From Vigna angularis (lineage: Eukaryota; Streptophyta; Magnoliopsida; Fabales; Fabaceae), in assembly GCF_016808095.1 (NCBI RefSeq), contig NC_068973.1:13140501-13204500 (forward strand): DNA of 64,000 nucleotides. Reading direction: 5' to 3'. Position numbers and translations under genes: made by a program. Of the stretch, positions 1-12,057 are shown in pieces. The notes under the pieces are model-generated. The model searched no databases. It was not told where the DNA came from and saw nothing but the letters and a program-made list of their open reading frames with translations. Each line of letters begins with the position of its first letter. The stretch's first letter is position 1.

Positions 1-874
1 TTCCTATCTTCAATTCAATCCATATAATATTCATTCAAAAGCTTAATTTTATTTCTACACCATTCACTCACAGATTCGAACCATACCTGCACCATAGTTA
101 TCAGGTATATTCACAGCTTTTGCATTTGATTCGTGTTTCACTGTTTTGAGCATGTAGATTAGTTTTAATTTCTATTTTTGTGTTGATTTTAGCATTTGAA
201 ATATATAGGAAGCATTTGCATTGCACTTTAGCATGTTTATTTCATATTTTACATTTCTCCCACGGTTAGACATAATTTCAAGTTCTCACAATATATTCAC
301 TACAGTTTCAGTTATTTTCTAAGATTGATACCTAAGGTCTGTCCTGTAAACTATATTAAAGAGATTAGTTGGTTTTATTTGAATTCCTATGCGAAGGGAT
401 TCACAGTTCCCTAAAGTATTGCAATATTTGGTTTTATGATCATATAACAGAAGCACTAACAGATTGGTTAACTTTGGAAAATGGGGGTTTTCAGTATCCT
501 CTTAAAGCAATACATAAATTTTTTGTGTTGTTGTATTCTATATCAGCAATAAATAATTGTTTAGTGGTTACGGATGGTACTTGGTTACATGTCTGAATTC
601 ATATAATTAGGGATTTGTTTTAAATGTTTTTGTTGACTCCTTTTTGACTACATGTTATTTGATAAGTTCAGAGAAAAAGTGTATGTTAGGAGGAATAAGG
701 ATAAAAGGTAGTTATATAGGTTATTGTAAACAGACTACTATATATAGTCTATACATGAGTTGTTTTTAGCTGTTATTGAGAAGATTGTAAGTGTAAGGAA
801 GGGAAAGACAAGTCCTCTCAAAAACCTACTTTGTTGTCGATAATTAGACAGATCAAGTTGTCTGGAGATTTTGT
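1..874. other. AT-rich sequence with no supported gene
   Basis: I see no conserved protein similarity or convincing gene structure here. The short open frame at 369-596 has no recognisable domain. The stretch may be the upstream, decayed part of the gypsy element that becomes recognisable at about 875. Confidence 0.4.
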
Positions 875-2060
875 GTGGAATATAGGACTCTAAACAAAAT
901 CACTATTCCTAATAAATTCCTTATTCTAGTAATAGAGGAATTGTTGGATGAATTAGCAGGAACAACCATGTTTTCTAAACTGGATTTAAAATTTAGTTAC
1001 CATCAGATTTTGATGTGCAAAGAAGACATTGAGAAAACTACCTTCTGCACTCATGAAGGCTATTATGAGTTTCTAGTCATGCCTTTTGAGCTGAGTTTCT
1101 AGTCATGCCTTTTGAGCTGAGTTTCTAGTCATGCCTTTTGAGCTGACCACTGTTCTTGCTACCTTTCAGGCCTTGATGAACCGTATACTTCAGTCATTTA
1201 TAAGAAAGTCATTTATAAGAAAGTTTGTCTTAGTTTTCTTTGATGATATATTAATCTACAATCCCATTTTAGCAACTCATGTCACCCACCTAACTGAAGT
1301 TTTAAGGGTATTGCACCAACACAAATTAAAACTCAACAAGAAGTGTGTCTTTGGGTGATTACAGCTGGAATATCTAGGCCATATCATTTTCCAGCAAGGG
1401 GTGGCAGCAAACCTAAAGAAGGTAGAGGCCATGGAGAAGTGTCCAATTCCAAAAAATCCCAAGGCTTTACAAGGATTTTTGGGCTTCATGGGCTATTACA
1501 AACGTTTTGTACAACGATATGGTAAGATTGTTAAACCACCCACACAATTATTATTTAAAGATGGCTTTCATTGGACAATAGAGGCTCAACATGCTTTTGA
1601 GGCCTTGAAGAAGGTTGTTTCTCAACTACTAGTTTTGGCAGTTATTGATTTTTCTAAATCATTTACTCTAGAAACGGATGCTTCTAGCAAAAGGTCTAAG
1701 GTAAATTGTTGCTACATAAAGACTCTTTCAGCATATCAACCATAATTAAAGAGATGTATGAGTCCCTTACAGGAAAACATAATGATTATTTTCGGACGTA
1801 TAAAAGGATAACTAGGGTATTCTATTGGAAAGGTATGAAAAGGGACATTAAAGAGTGAGTCCAACGATGTGAGGTGTGTTAAAGTAATAAAGCTAAAACT
1901 TTAGCTTTGGTAGGTTTGTTGCACCCATTGCCTATTCCCACTCAAGTCTAGTTTGACATTTTTATGGATTTTATTGGCAGGCTGCCTAAGATCCAAGTTA
2001 AAGACACAATCCTAGTGGTGGTGGATAGACTCACTAAATATGCTCATTTTTTGCCCTAAC
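875..2060 (+). pseudogene. Ty3/gypsy retrotransposon pol relic (RT, RNase H, integrase)
   Basis: Broken polyprotein of a Ty3/gypsy LTR retrotransposon. The reverse transcriptase core begins with [13 protein letters not shown]. It continues with the [13 protein letters not shown] block, then MPFELT and ATFQALMNR, and contains the catalytic FFDDILIY at about 1237-1260. RNase H follows at about 1401-1690 (PKNPKALQGFLGFMGYYKRF, then LETDASS). Integrase fragments run from about 1780 to 2060 ([25 protein letters not shown]). The frame is lost at 1102, 1340 and 1745 and at several stops after that. Two small tandem duplications inside the RT (26 bp and 15 bp units) caused or added to the breakage. 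No LTR was recognised on either side. The family is clear; the lineage within Ty3/gypsy was not resolved. Confidence 0.88.
1067..1144 (+). repeat. 26-bp unit repeated three times inside the gypsy RT
   Basis: Three exact head-to-tail copies of a 26-bp unit beginning GAGTTTCTAGTC lie at 1067-1092, 1093-1118 and 1119-1144. They encode the same EFLVMPFEL peptide in shifting frames. Because 26 is not a multiple of three, the duplication destroys the reverse transcriptase frame. Confidence 0.95.
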
Positions 2061-3378
2061 TCACCCTTTCATCGTAGTAGAAGTAGCTCACTTATTCATT
2101 AAAGAAATAGTGAAACTGATAGGATATAATATGTATGATGAGAGGAAACATATTAAGAAGTAGTTGTGAGTTAGGTTGTTAGGATAAGTGAGGTTATAAT
2201 AGTTTGATTTACAAGATTACAACCGTAAAAGGTTATGCTTTCTACTTCTGATCAGCTCGACATCCTATCCTGCTCGGCATCCCGATAATTTGACATTTCA
2301 CGTTGTGAACCCACATTGGTAACATGACTTGGCAACAAAGTTTGGAAACACGTTAACAGAATATTAATACCTCACCTTTGAAATTTCACTAAACCTATCA
2401 TTAAGAAGTTGAGTTAGGTAGAAATTAAAATTTTATGTTTGAAGATTTATATTAAATTTGAACTAGATAATGACTAAATCTATTAGAATTTTTTTTATTT
2501 TATGGTGATTTTCTGCAGATTTCTAAGAAATTTATAAGAAAAAGTATTTCCTACGAACTTTAATTAATAAGTAATTTCTTTCTAGGTAATTAGTTACCGT
2601 GAAATTTAAAGATTCATAGAAGATTTCTTGCAAAATTTCAAAGGAAAAGAATTCACAGCATTTTTTGTTGCGACAAAATCAATTTAAAAATCAGCAAGTA
2701 CATTTTTTTACCAATTTAAATTTCACAAGTAATTTTTTTTACGTATTTTAAATTCATAAGTGATTTCTTGCAAAAAAAAAAATATCCAACTAATTTTTGC
2801 TGTAAAATTAAATTTGTAAGTATATTTTTCCTACTAATATTGTTGGAAGAAATTCCATTGGAATTTTTTATAATAAATTTTTAGAATATATAATTACTAT
2901 TCGTAGTCTAGTTGTTAAATTTAAATTCGTAAGTATATTTAGTCTTTATATATTTTTTAAATTTAATGTTATCCAATTTTTAATTTGTGATTGATTCCAA
3001 TTCTCTCATGGCAAGTGTATGTGGGTTCAACAGTTCCTTTTAAAGCCTAAAGGTTAAAACTTGATTCCAAAGTAAAGAAAAAGTCGCCAGGGAGCTTTTT
3101 CCAATTAAGAGGAAACCATCCGACATTTTAACACAAGCTATTTGAGATTATAAAAGCAAATAACAATTACATTTATCACAATAATAAGGTGATTTAAATA
3201 AAGCAAAACAAAATTCTTACCGTATAACAACACATATTTGAAATCATTTGACCAGACTCACTTGCTCCTTCTAAGGAAGAAATTTATAATCTCACATGCT
3301 TCCGTTTTAGATTTTGTCACGATGAAATATGTAACAATGACGGGTAAATTTTATCATGCGATCTAGATTATGAATCCG
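2061..3378. other. Intergenic AT-rich DNA, nothing recognised
   Basis: No gene or classifiable repeat was recognised. The first 300 bases may be further decayed gypsy sequence. A and T runs dominate from about 2400 to 3000. Confidence 0.35.
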
Positions 3379-3482
3379 CCCTTGTATGGACTTTAGAAGT
3401 GAATTCAGGGATGAAACTCTTTTCCTAACACCCTTGTATGGACTTTAGAAGTGAATTCAGGGATGAAACTCTTTTCCTAACA
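3379..3482. repeat. Perfect tandem duplication of a 52-bp unit
   Basis: A 52-bp unit beginning CCCTTGTATGGA and ending CCTAACA is present twice head to tail (3379-3430 and 3431-3482) with no mismatch seen. It lies in otherwise unremarkable non-coding DNA and looks recent. Confidence 0.95.
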
Positions 3483-4129
3483 CTAGAAATCTTGGCAGCA
3501 TGTTGCATTGTGAATGGCAAAGGTGCATCTTCAAACAACTGATCAAGTTCTGCCAAAGAAAAAGATGAATTTCAAAGTGTATTAAAAATAACTTGTTAGT
3601 TCAATCAATGTTATGGAATATTCTAATATTTGTTGATGAAACTAAAAATAAGTTTAAGTTAATTCAAAGTGTGAAAATAATTTTTTTCAAACTACAAGGC
3701 TAAAACTAAAAAATTATGAAAAATATATGAAAATACTAAATACATCCCTAATTTCTATTTCATACACTTCTTTTTTCAATGCGTCACATGAAAATCAGTC
3801 CAATTAAAAGCTACAATGTGTCTATAATTGTCGCCAAGCAGAGAATGTCATGTAGAACTATCCTACATTTTCAAAAGTGTGTTTTCCTATTGATTATGGA
3901 TGTAACTTAGAATGTATATTTAGAATGTATATCCATGTCAATCAAATATTGGTGTGTTTTAAATCCACCATTTGTCTTTCTTTTTATTAACAATGTCCCG
4001 ATTACATTTTTGTGAACATTTTTTTTTCACATGCATATAACATGTATACAGTGTGTAACATTTAAGTTACATGATATGGAAAACTAAAATTGACCATTTC
4101 TTTTAACTATTATTCTTAGTGGTATTTTT

Positions 4130-5570
4130 TTCTTAGTAGTATTGGAAGATGTTGATGCAACTTCATCGTGTTGCCATCCATTAAATATTTTCTTCATTCT
4201 ATGATCAGGAAAACTACGAGTAAAGAACTTTTGATTCCTAATATATAAAATATTTTACATATGATTCAATTGAATATAACTAGTGTTTTATTCACATATA
4301 GGACATGTAAAATAATCCTTCACACTATAATCACTCAAGTTATTATATGTTAGAGAATAATTTATTATTTAAAACAACATTACATCCAAACAAAAATTAT
4401 CTTCATAATGCACATTGAAGACATCCACGTTTATTTCTCACAACATCTTCAAATCTTCAATCGAGGGCCTAAGATACACATTAATGTCATATTCTAGTTG
4501 TTTGGGTCCTAAAACTTCATGAACAACATAATGCATTTTCTCTTCATGCAAATCCAAGGAAGGAGGTTATAAATGATGAACACCATGTCATGAACTATGT
4601 ACTAAGTCCAATTCTTATGTTTATTGATTTTGTACCAAATTCTAAAAATATTTCACTAATATTCTTTCATTTTGGAGAATTATTGGATGTGAAAGAATAT
4701 TATCACATTTTCTTCTATTTGCATCATGTTAGGATTTTTACATTCTCTTTAATGGTAAACATTCCTTTAAACCTTGATATTATTTTCAAATACAACACCA
4801 CCATAGTAGGGCAGCCCTTTATTTCTTCCTCACCACTTCTTCTATCAAGTTATTTAAAAAAAAAATTATAATCCATATGTTGGACACAACCTCAATGTAG
4901 CAAATTTATATTTGTATAATACACAATTATTAGGACATGCATGTAACTTTTTATATTTTATACTATGAGACATAATATATTATTTGCATCATAGTTACCA
5001 TTAGATAACATGTTATGTTTTGGAAGTATCTCATTCAGTAACTCTAATAATTTGATGAAACTTCTATTAGTTCATCCATTTCTTAATTTTAAACTAAATA
5101 GTTTTAAAGTTGTTAGTAATTGAGTAAAGTTATTGCATCCTGAATACAATTTTTGCTCTAAATCAAACTTTAAAGAATCATGCACATGAGCTCTTTGAAA
5201 ATTTTATTTACCAACATGTATCATGTCCTCTAAATGACCATTCACCCCTTTTTCAAAAATTTTGTTGTTCTAAAAATAATAGGACCGTATAATATTTCTA
5301 TGTGTCAAGTTCATAATGTATAACTTTTCATTACACCATAGAAGAACAAGTTATCACATATCTCCCCCAAATCTTGATGTATTTGATTCAAACAATAAAC
5401 ACAAGGAAAATGACATGTCCCATTAATAAGTTTCCTATTTCAACAAGCAAACTTCAAAAACTTGTCAACTCCCTTTTCATACTCTACACTAACACGATGT
5501 TCATTCATCCAACTTCGCTTGATAACTACGTACATTAAAAATTTCATCATAATCAACCATGCAATATGAA
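4130..5570 (-). pseudogene. CACTA (En/Spm) TNP2-type transposase relic
   Basis: Read on the minus strand, this stretch keeps the order of a plant CACTA transposase but is full of stops. At about 5560-5290 is a transposase-associated domain: VEYEKGVDKFLKFAC, then HFPCVYCLNQIHQDLG, then DNLFFYGVMKSY. At about 4560-4280 comes the TNP2 core: LGPKQLEYDINVYLRPSIED, then YNNLSDYSVKDYFTCPIC. A further block (RSFPDHRMKKIFNGW) lies at about 4240-4180. These blocks are known from Transposase_21/TNP2 proteins. The copy is inactive, and no CACTA termini were located around it. Domain assignment rests on hand translation, so exact borders are approximate. Confidence 0.75.
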
Positions 5571-8500
5571 ATTCTCATTTTTTTAATTGAAGATGCACAC
5601 CTATTCGAGAAAATATTTTCCATAAGTTGTTAACACATACAAATAAAATCTATTATCTTAAATATGATAAAATTTCGATAACATTTTACATTAGTTTTTG
5701 AAGTATAAAAAATGAAAGTACTCACAAAATTACAATAAAACAAGACAAAAAGAAATTTAATCAAATATAAACATAAAATCACAATATGAACATATTAAAA
5801 ATTATGAAAAATATTTTTTCTAAATCACCCAATTTAACAAATCAAGATTTAAAACAAATGAATAATGTTTAACCATTTATACTAAATCTCAAATAGGAAT
5901 TAATGTTCACATGCATGACTAATATGACTAATATAGTACATCAAAAGCATATAATATCACCAAACATATTATAATACATCTTACTTTTCCAACCAATGTA
6001 AACTACAATTTCTCTATATTTATTTTAAAAGATATTATACAAATTACCTATAATTTAATCTGTAAAATTGTAAACAAACTAGTGATTTAATAATTAAGTC
6101 ACTCGTAGGAACTAAAATAATTAATTAGTCCCTATAATTTTACTCTTAATTTTCAATTTTAAACATCCAATAATTAATTTCAATCTATTGTATTACATTA
6201 CTTTTAACAAATAATTTTAATATTCAAAATTTAAAATTTAAACATCCAAATAACATGATGCAATATAAAAAAGGAATAACAACAATTCAATGGTGACATT
6301 CATACATTATCATGATTGAGATCCTTTAAAACAATCACGATTTTAAAAAATAAATTGAAGATTTAGATTACTAAAAGAAGATTATTAAACCATAATCCAA
6401 TCAGACAAAAAATTCCCTCACACAAAACCATCCACAGAGACAAAAGAAGAACGTCATTTGTGTCACCAATTGAGGAATAAATGAACTCGTCGTAATTGTC
6501 GTAAGAAGGGAAACAAAACGTCAAAAACACGAGAGAGAAGTTGGGAATGAAGTTGTACATAGAGATTAAATAAAACAATTTATGTTAGACTATAACAATT
6601 TAATTAATGTAAAATTCACAATCTACATTAGATCTTAACACGTTCTACGTAAAAATATTGCTTACTATACATTTTTCACGTCGTATCCTTTAAGACCTCA
6701 GTTATATAAATAACTCTCTATAGACAATATAATATTAAAAAACATGTTTTCGATTATTAAACAATGTATATATACACTTTATTTGTTTTCTTGAGATGAT
6801 TAAGTTGTATATCATCCATTATATAATGTCAATTCAATTAATTATTAAATAATTTGTAGATTATTTAGCATTGTGATTTCCACATTATTTCTACCGTTCG
6901 TAAAGATTTATAAATTTACGCTTTTAGTCAATAAATTTATTCTCCTATTTAACACATAACACCATTATATATTAAAAGAAAATTTTCAGAAACCAAAACT
7001 AAATAAACCAACGATAACAATATCATTAGTTTTTTTTTCTTCCACACTTACATGACCTAAATATGTTTTTAATATACTTGTTTAACATCTTTTGTTCATT
7101 AGAAGTTGTTTATCATATTTGAAAATGCTTCGTAATTTTATATTCATTCTCGAAGCATTCTAAGGAAAGTTTTCGTGGATTCGCTGCTACAATTAGAAAA
7201 TCACTTTGTTGTTATCGTTGTGATAGAAAAAGAATATATTATACATAGTCTTTATTTATATTATTTTATAAGTTTATACATTAATTGTAAGATATGAATA
7301 AGATTTATTTTGATAACTTACATCTACTCGTAAATCCTTTAAGAACAATATATCTGTTAAATTTATGTGAGATAGCGATGGATCATCATTGATTTGATCT
7401 CTTGTCAATTGTTTCAGTAAAATTCTAGATATTAACATGTTGTTGGATAAAATTAATTGCGCCTCTAAATACTTCGGATTGATTATATGTAACAAAAAAT
7501 AAAGTTCACACATCTTTCATTTAAGGTATATCATGCCAATTATTTTATTAATTAAAAAATAAAAATTATGATAAATTGAAAGACCAAAATTACATATTTT
7601 TAAAAAAGGGGGAATTAAAATTGCAGATGAAAAACTAAATATAAACCAAAGTTAAGTGATTTTTTAAACATACACGTTTTACCAATGTGCTAAATGAATG
7701 GAGACATCATATGCATTTCCCCTTCTTCTTTTTTCTTATAATTGTGATTCTATTATAATATGGCTTGATATAATTATAGGTGGTAATGGACATATACTTC
7801 ACCAGCACATAAAGAACCCTATTAACTTGTCTTTATTTTTAATATTTTTTTTCTACTTTTTAGTCATTAAGGTGAGTATCTTGATCACTGAAATTTTAAA
7901 TTTTAAATTTTAAATTTTAAAAATAGTTTCTTAAATTTACTATTGATGACTAAAAATAGTTTTTTTTCTTATTTTTAAAAAATATATTTAATTTAGAGTT
8001 TGGAGAATTTTTTTTTTAATTTGAGAGTGTTTAAATTTAAAGTAAAGTCCTTTATTGCTGGTACACAAACAACATGGAAATATGTTCTTTAGAATAGAAA
8101 ATACATAGGTAGTGTGTTACTCGTGTAAGCTTATAAAAGTATAAAATACACAAGATTCTTCATAGCTGTATTGTGTGTGCTTTAAAAAAACAAATATATC
8201 TTTTACGAAACCATACAAAGTGATATCGAATTTGATTTCTAAGCATATTTTTCTTTTCATAACCTTAATATTGCCCTTAGTTCCTAAACATCAAAATGTT
8301 CCTCTTTTTTGCCACATACATATACCCCTGACGATTTCTGAACATGTTCTTCAAAGGCAATTTCTATTAGTAAAAAGCACTCAATATTTTAAATCTATAA
8401 AAACATGAAATAATAATAATAATAATAATTTTTCAGCAAATGTATGTCAGTGGAGAAGTTTAACATATTATATCTTTTATCCTCCCTTCCAAAATTTCAA

Positions 8501-8938
8501 ATCAATTTTATAATAATAATGATAATAATAAAATAATAACTAGCGACAATGGAAGTAATTGGTTTGGTTGGAAAAAATCCGAACATTGTTTGTTTGACAA
8601 GTTGTTTTCTGCTTTATCAATCTAACTCCTTTTCCTTATTAGTAATATTTATAGAAAGAACTAAGACACATATGATTTACTAAATCTGTAAACTTGCTTC
8701 TTCTTCTCTCTCTCTTTGACTAATTGTAATCCTTAGTAAGTAAACGTTTAAATTCAGAGGCGAATCTAAAAAAAATGGGATTGTCAAAATATTTTCTGCA
8801 AATATATAAAAAAAATTAAATTGCTAAATATATAATAAAATAGACATATATGACTACACACTTCTTCGGCTGAATAGCTTATGGTAAATGGTTGAAGCAA
8901 TTGAGGATATGAAAGTGAGATTATTATTAAATTTCTTA
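5571..8938. other. AT-rich intergenic DNA with short simple repeats
   Basis: No gene was recognised. Small simple repeats are visible: an AAATTTT-type run at about 7893-7920, an AAT run at about 8408-8428 and AATAATAATG-like runs at about 8508-8540. The upstream end of the CACTA relic on the minus strand may extend into the left part. Confidence 0.4.
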
Positions 8939-9140
8939 GGATAATAATACTTTGACAACATTTTTTTGATAGCATTTTAATATTATTTATGTGTTATTTT
9001 GTGATTGGTCCAAAATTACTCTACAATCAATAATAATAATCATAAACACTAACATAGACCAATCATAGAATGATACGTAAATGATATTAAAATGTTGTCA
9101 AAAAATATTGTCAAAAAATATTGTCAAAATATCATTATCC
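8939..9140. mobile_element. MITE with long terminal inverted repeats (Mutator-like)
   Basis: The left end starts GGATAATAATACTTTGACAA and the right end, read in reverse complement, starts GGATAATGATATTTTGACAA. The inverted repeat extends about 60 bp on each side (GATTGGTC inside left, GACCAATC inside right). The element is about 202 bp and has no coding capacity. The nine flanking bases are AATTTCTTA on the left and AATTTTTTA on the right (8 of 9 match), which fits the 9-bp target duplication of Mutator-like elements. A second short direct repeat of the AAAAATATTGTC type sits in the right arm. Confidence 0.8.
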
Positions 9141-11570
9141 AATTTTTTATTATGATATTAGAGATCAACTTCATGACATTGAAGTCGAGAATAAGTTTAC
9201 CACTACAATACTTTTTCCAAATAATCTAGTTACTTTTATAGGGACAAAAGAAAACTCTTCTCTTCCATGTAGTACTTTAAGTTAAGATGTTTCTTCTCTC
9301 AGGAAGTAATGCACATTTCTTACAATGAAAGTTTTAAATTTTTTATATTAAAAATTTGATTTTTTATTTCATACAAACATATTCTGTATTTTAATTCTTT
9401 TTAATTAATTAATTAAAATTTAAATAATGAAATATTATCATATATTTTTTAAAATATTATTAAAAAAATTTAATTTTAATTTTAATTCATTCATCAAAAT
9501 ATTAAAAAAAATATATTTAAGGAGTACAAAAATTTAAAAGTATTATTTTTAATGCGTTGATTAAGTTATTAAAAAATATATGATTGTATAAAAATTTAAA
9601 TAACATGTAAAAAATTTTAAAAATTGATTGATTAAATTATTAAAAAACAATTTAAAAATAAAAAATATATTTGCATAAATTTAAAAAAAAAACTAAAAAC
9701 TATAAAAAATTTTAAAAAATAATGTGAAAGTGAAAAGAGAAATTATGTGGTAATCACGACCTCTAAAAACTGAAATAAAATACATAAAAATGTAAAGAAA
9801 AAACACGAGGAAGCAAAAAATATAGAAGAAATCGTATGTAAGAAACACGATTTCTATAAAAGAAATAGTAAATAGAAATCGTGTGTCGACAAGACGATTT
9901 TTAAAAACTAAAAGTTCGGATTCTTCATTATTCGTTTAAGATCGGGTTTGAAAAGTATGATTTCTTTAATTTTTTAATCAATTTGATTAATTAATTTTTA
10001 AAATTTGTTATGTTTTCTTAAATATTTATATAATGATATATTTTTTAATAATTTAATTAATGCGTTGAAAATAATATTTTTAATTTCTTTTACTCTTTAA
10101 AACTTGATATTCTTTTTTCTTTAATTTTATATCAAGATAATTTTTATTTTGGAATTTTGAGATAATTTAATTACTAAAATTATATATGTAAAATGTATTT
10201 ATTAAAAATATACATCTCAATATTATTTTTAAAAATGTGAAAATATTTTCTATTTTGAAATATTTTTAATATTTTGATTAATAACTAAAATTTAAAATCT
10301 TCTAATCATATTTACAAAAAATATATGATAATATTTTATTATTTAAAATATAATTTATTAATTAAAAAATTAAAGTGCAGAGCATGCTTGTTTGAAATAA
10401 AAAAATATACGAAATAAAAAAACGAGAAGAATGAAGTTGTTTCTAATTCATAGATTTTTGCTAAAAAAACAAATAAATAAAAGAGTAAATATCGTGTGTT
10501 TAATACATTATTTCTATTCTAATGAGTCCTGTTGTGAAAACACAATTTCACTTTAAAGTCGTGTTTTAAAAATATTACATCATCTTGCCGTTTTTCTAGT
10601 ACACAACTTATTATATTTCTTTTTAAAAAAAATTTATCCATATACATAAATTTTAATCAAAATTATACCTTTTTACTTAACACTGTTTCTAATAGAAAAA
10701 ACTATACAAAATTGGTTTTTAAATAATAGAAATATATGTTTTTAATTTCCACGAAACTAAAATTCGTTTTAATTTTAAATTTTGATATATTTTTACTTTT
10801 AAACTTTAGAAATAAATAATTATACTTCTTTTAACATAAAAACATTAATTTAGTTTATTTGTTAAAAAATATTTTAAATTAGCATTAGAATGTGTCTCAT
10901 ATCTTAAACTACTCAAAAACTTATTTAACACATTAAATTTGGTTATTGCTGTGAACTATATTCAATAATAAATAATGACATCATGACGTATTTTTCCATT
11001 CATTTAACATATAATATAAAAAAAATAATTATAAAAATGTAAATTTATATATTTTTTTGCGATAATAAACAAAAACAACAACATCAATAATCTCTGACAG
11101 TGTCATAAAAGTTACTCAGTCCAAAAATGCTTACTGTTACAAAAGTTACTTGGAGAATAAGTCCTATAAAATTACTATTGCAAAAGTTATAAAAGTTACT
11201 TGGATGACATGTCATAATACTATTTCCAATAGATAAAACCATTCAAATGTGGCTTTTAATAATGAAATTAATGAGGTAAGGCTAGTGACATGGCATCAAT
11301 GATGTCAGAAAAGCACCAGATCTCACTTTTGTTTTAACCTAGTTCAATGTTTATGCCATTGCCATTATGGAAAATAAACAAGCTGTGTGTCTAAGTGTAA
11401 TAAAATAAAGCATTTAAGGTAAAAATAAGAGAGCAGGGGCCACCACAGATAATTAAACGAGGTTTATTCTTATCCTGATGAATAGGGAACAGATGAATCG
11501 CTTTAGCTTTTTTTAATACCCTCTTGCAAGCAAGGTACATGTTCAACAAAGCTTTATTCTTCTTCATGTT
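9141..11570. other. Very AT-rich intergenic DNA
   Basis: There is no supported gene. About 9340-11050 is extremely AT-rich, with long A and T runs. Motifs resembling AATCGTGTGT and its complement recur at about 9830-9900 and 10490-10560, suggesting a decayed repeat. Matrix attachment is possible but cannot be shown from sequence alone. Confidence 0.4.
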
Positions 11571-11571
11571 G

Positions 11572-11609
<38 letters not shown>

Positions 11610-11610
11610 G
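11571..11610. repeat. Compound CT/TA microsatellite upstream of the SEO gene
   Basis: A (CT)n run followed directly by a (TA)n run ends about 85 bp before the SEO start codon. It therefore lies in the probable promoter or 5' UTR. The TA run could serve as a TATA-like element, but that is inference. Confidence 0.9.
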
Positions 11611-11693
11611 TTATTAGTACAACCACGTATACTCAAGCCAAAACCTGTTTCCCTCCCACTGTGTCTTCTCATATCTGAAACCATTTCAGCAAC

Positions 11694-12006
11694 ATGAGTA
11701 GTCGCCAGCTAACAGCTACTCCAAAAATGTCCCAAAGGAAGGAGCGACGCATGTTCTCCACTTCTGATGACAGTGCCATGACCAAGCAGGTTCAGACCAC
11801 ACATGCCCCAGATGGCCGTGAAATTGATGTCAAACCTATTCTACAAATCGTCGACGAAATTCTCCTTCGGTTCATTGCTCGCACTGTTGAGGGTTATGAA
11901 GTAAGACTTACCTTTTATGCTACCATGTTTACGTTCTGCCACTTTGCATGCATGTGATACATGTTCAGTTAACTCCTTATTTTATGTATTTGCTCTTGTT
12001 ATCATA

Positions 12007-12057
<51 letters not shown>

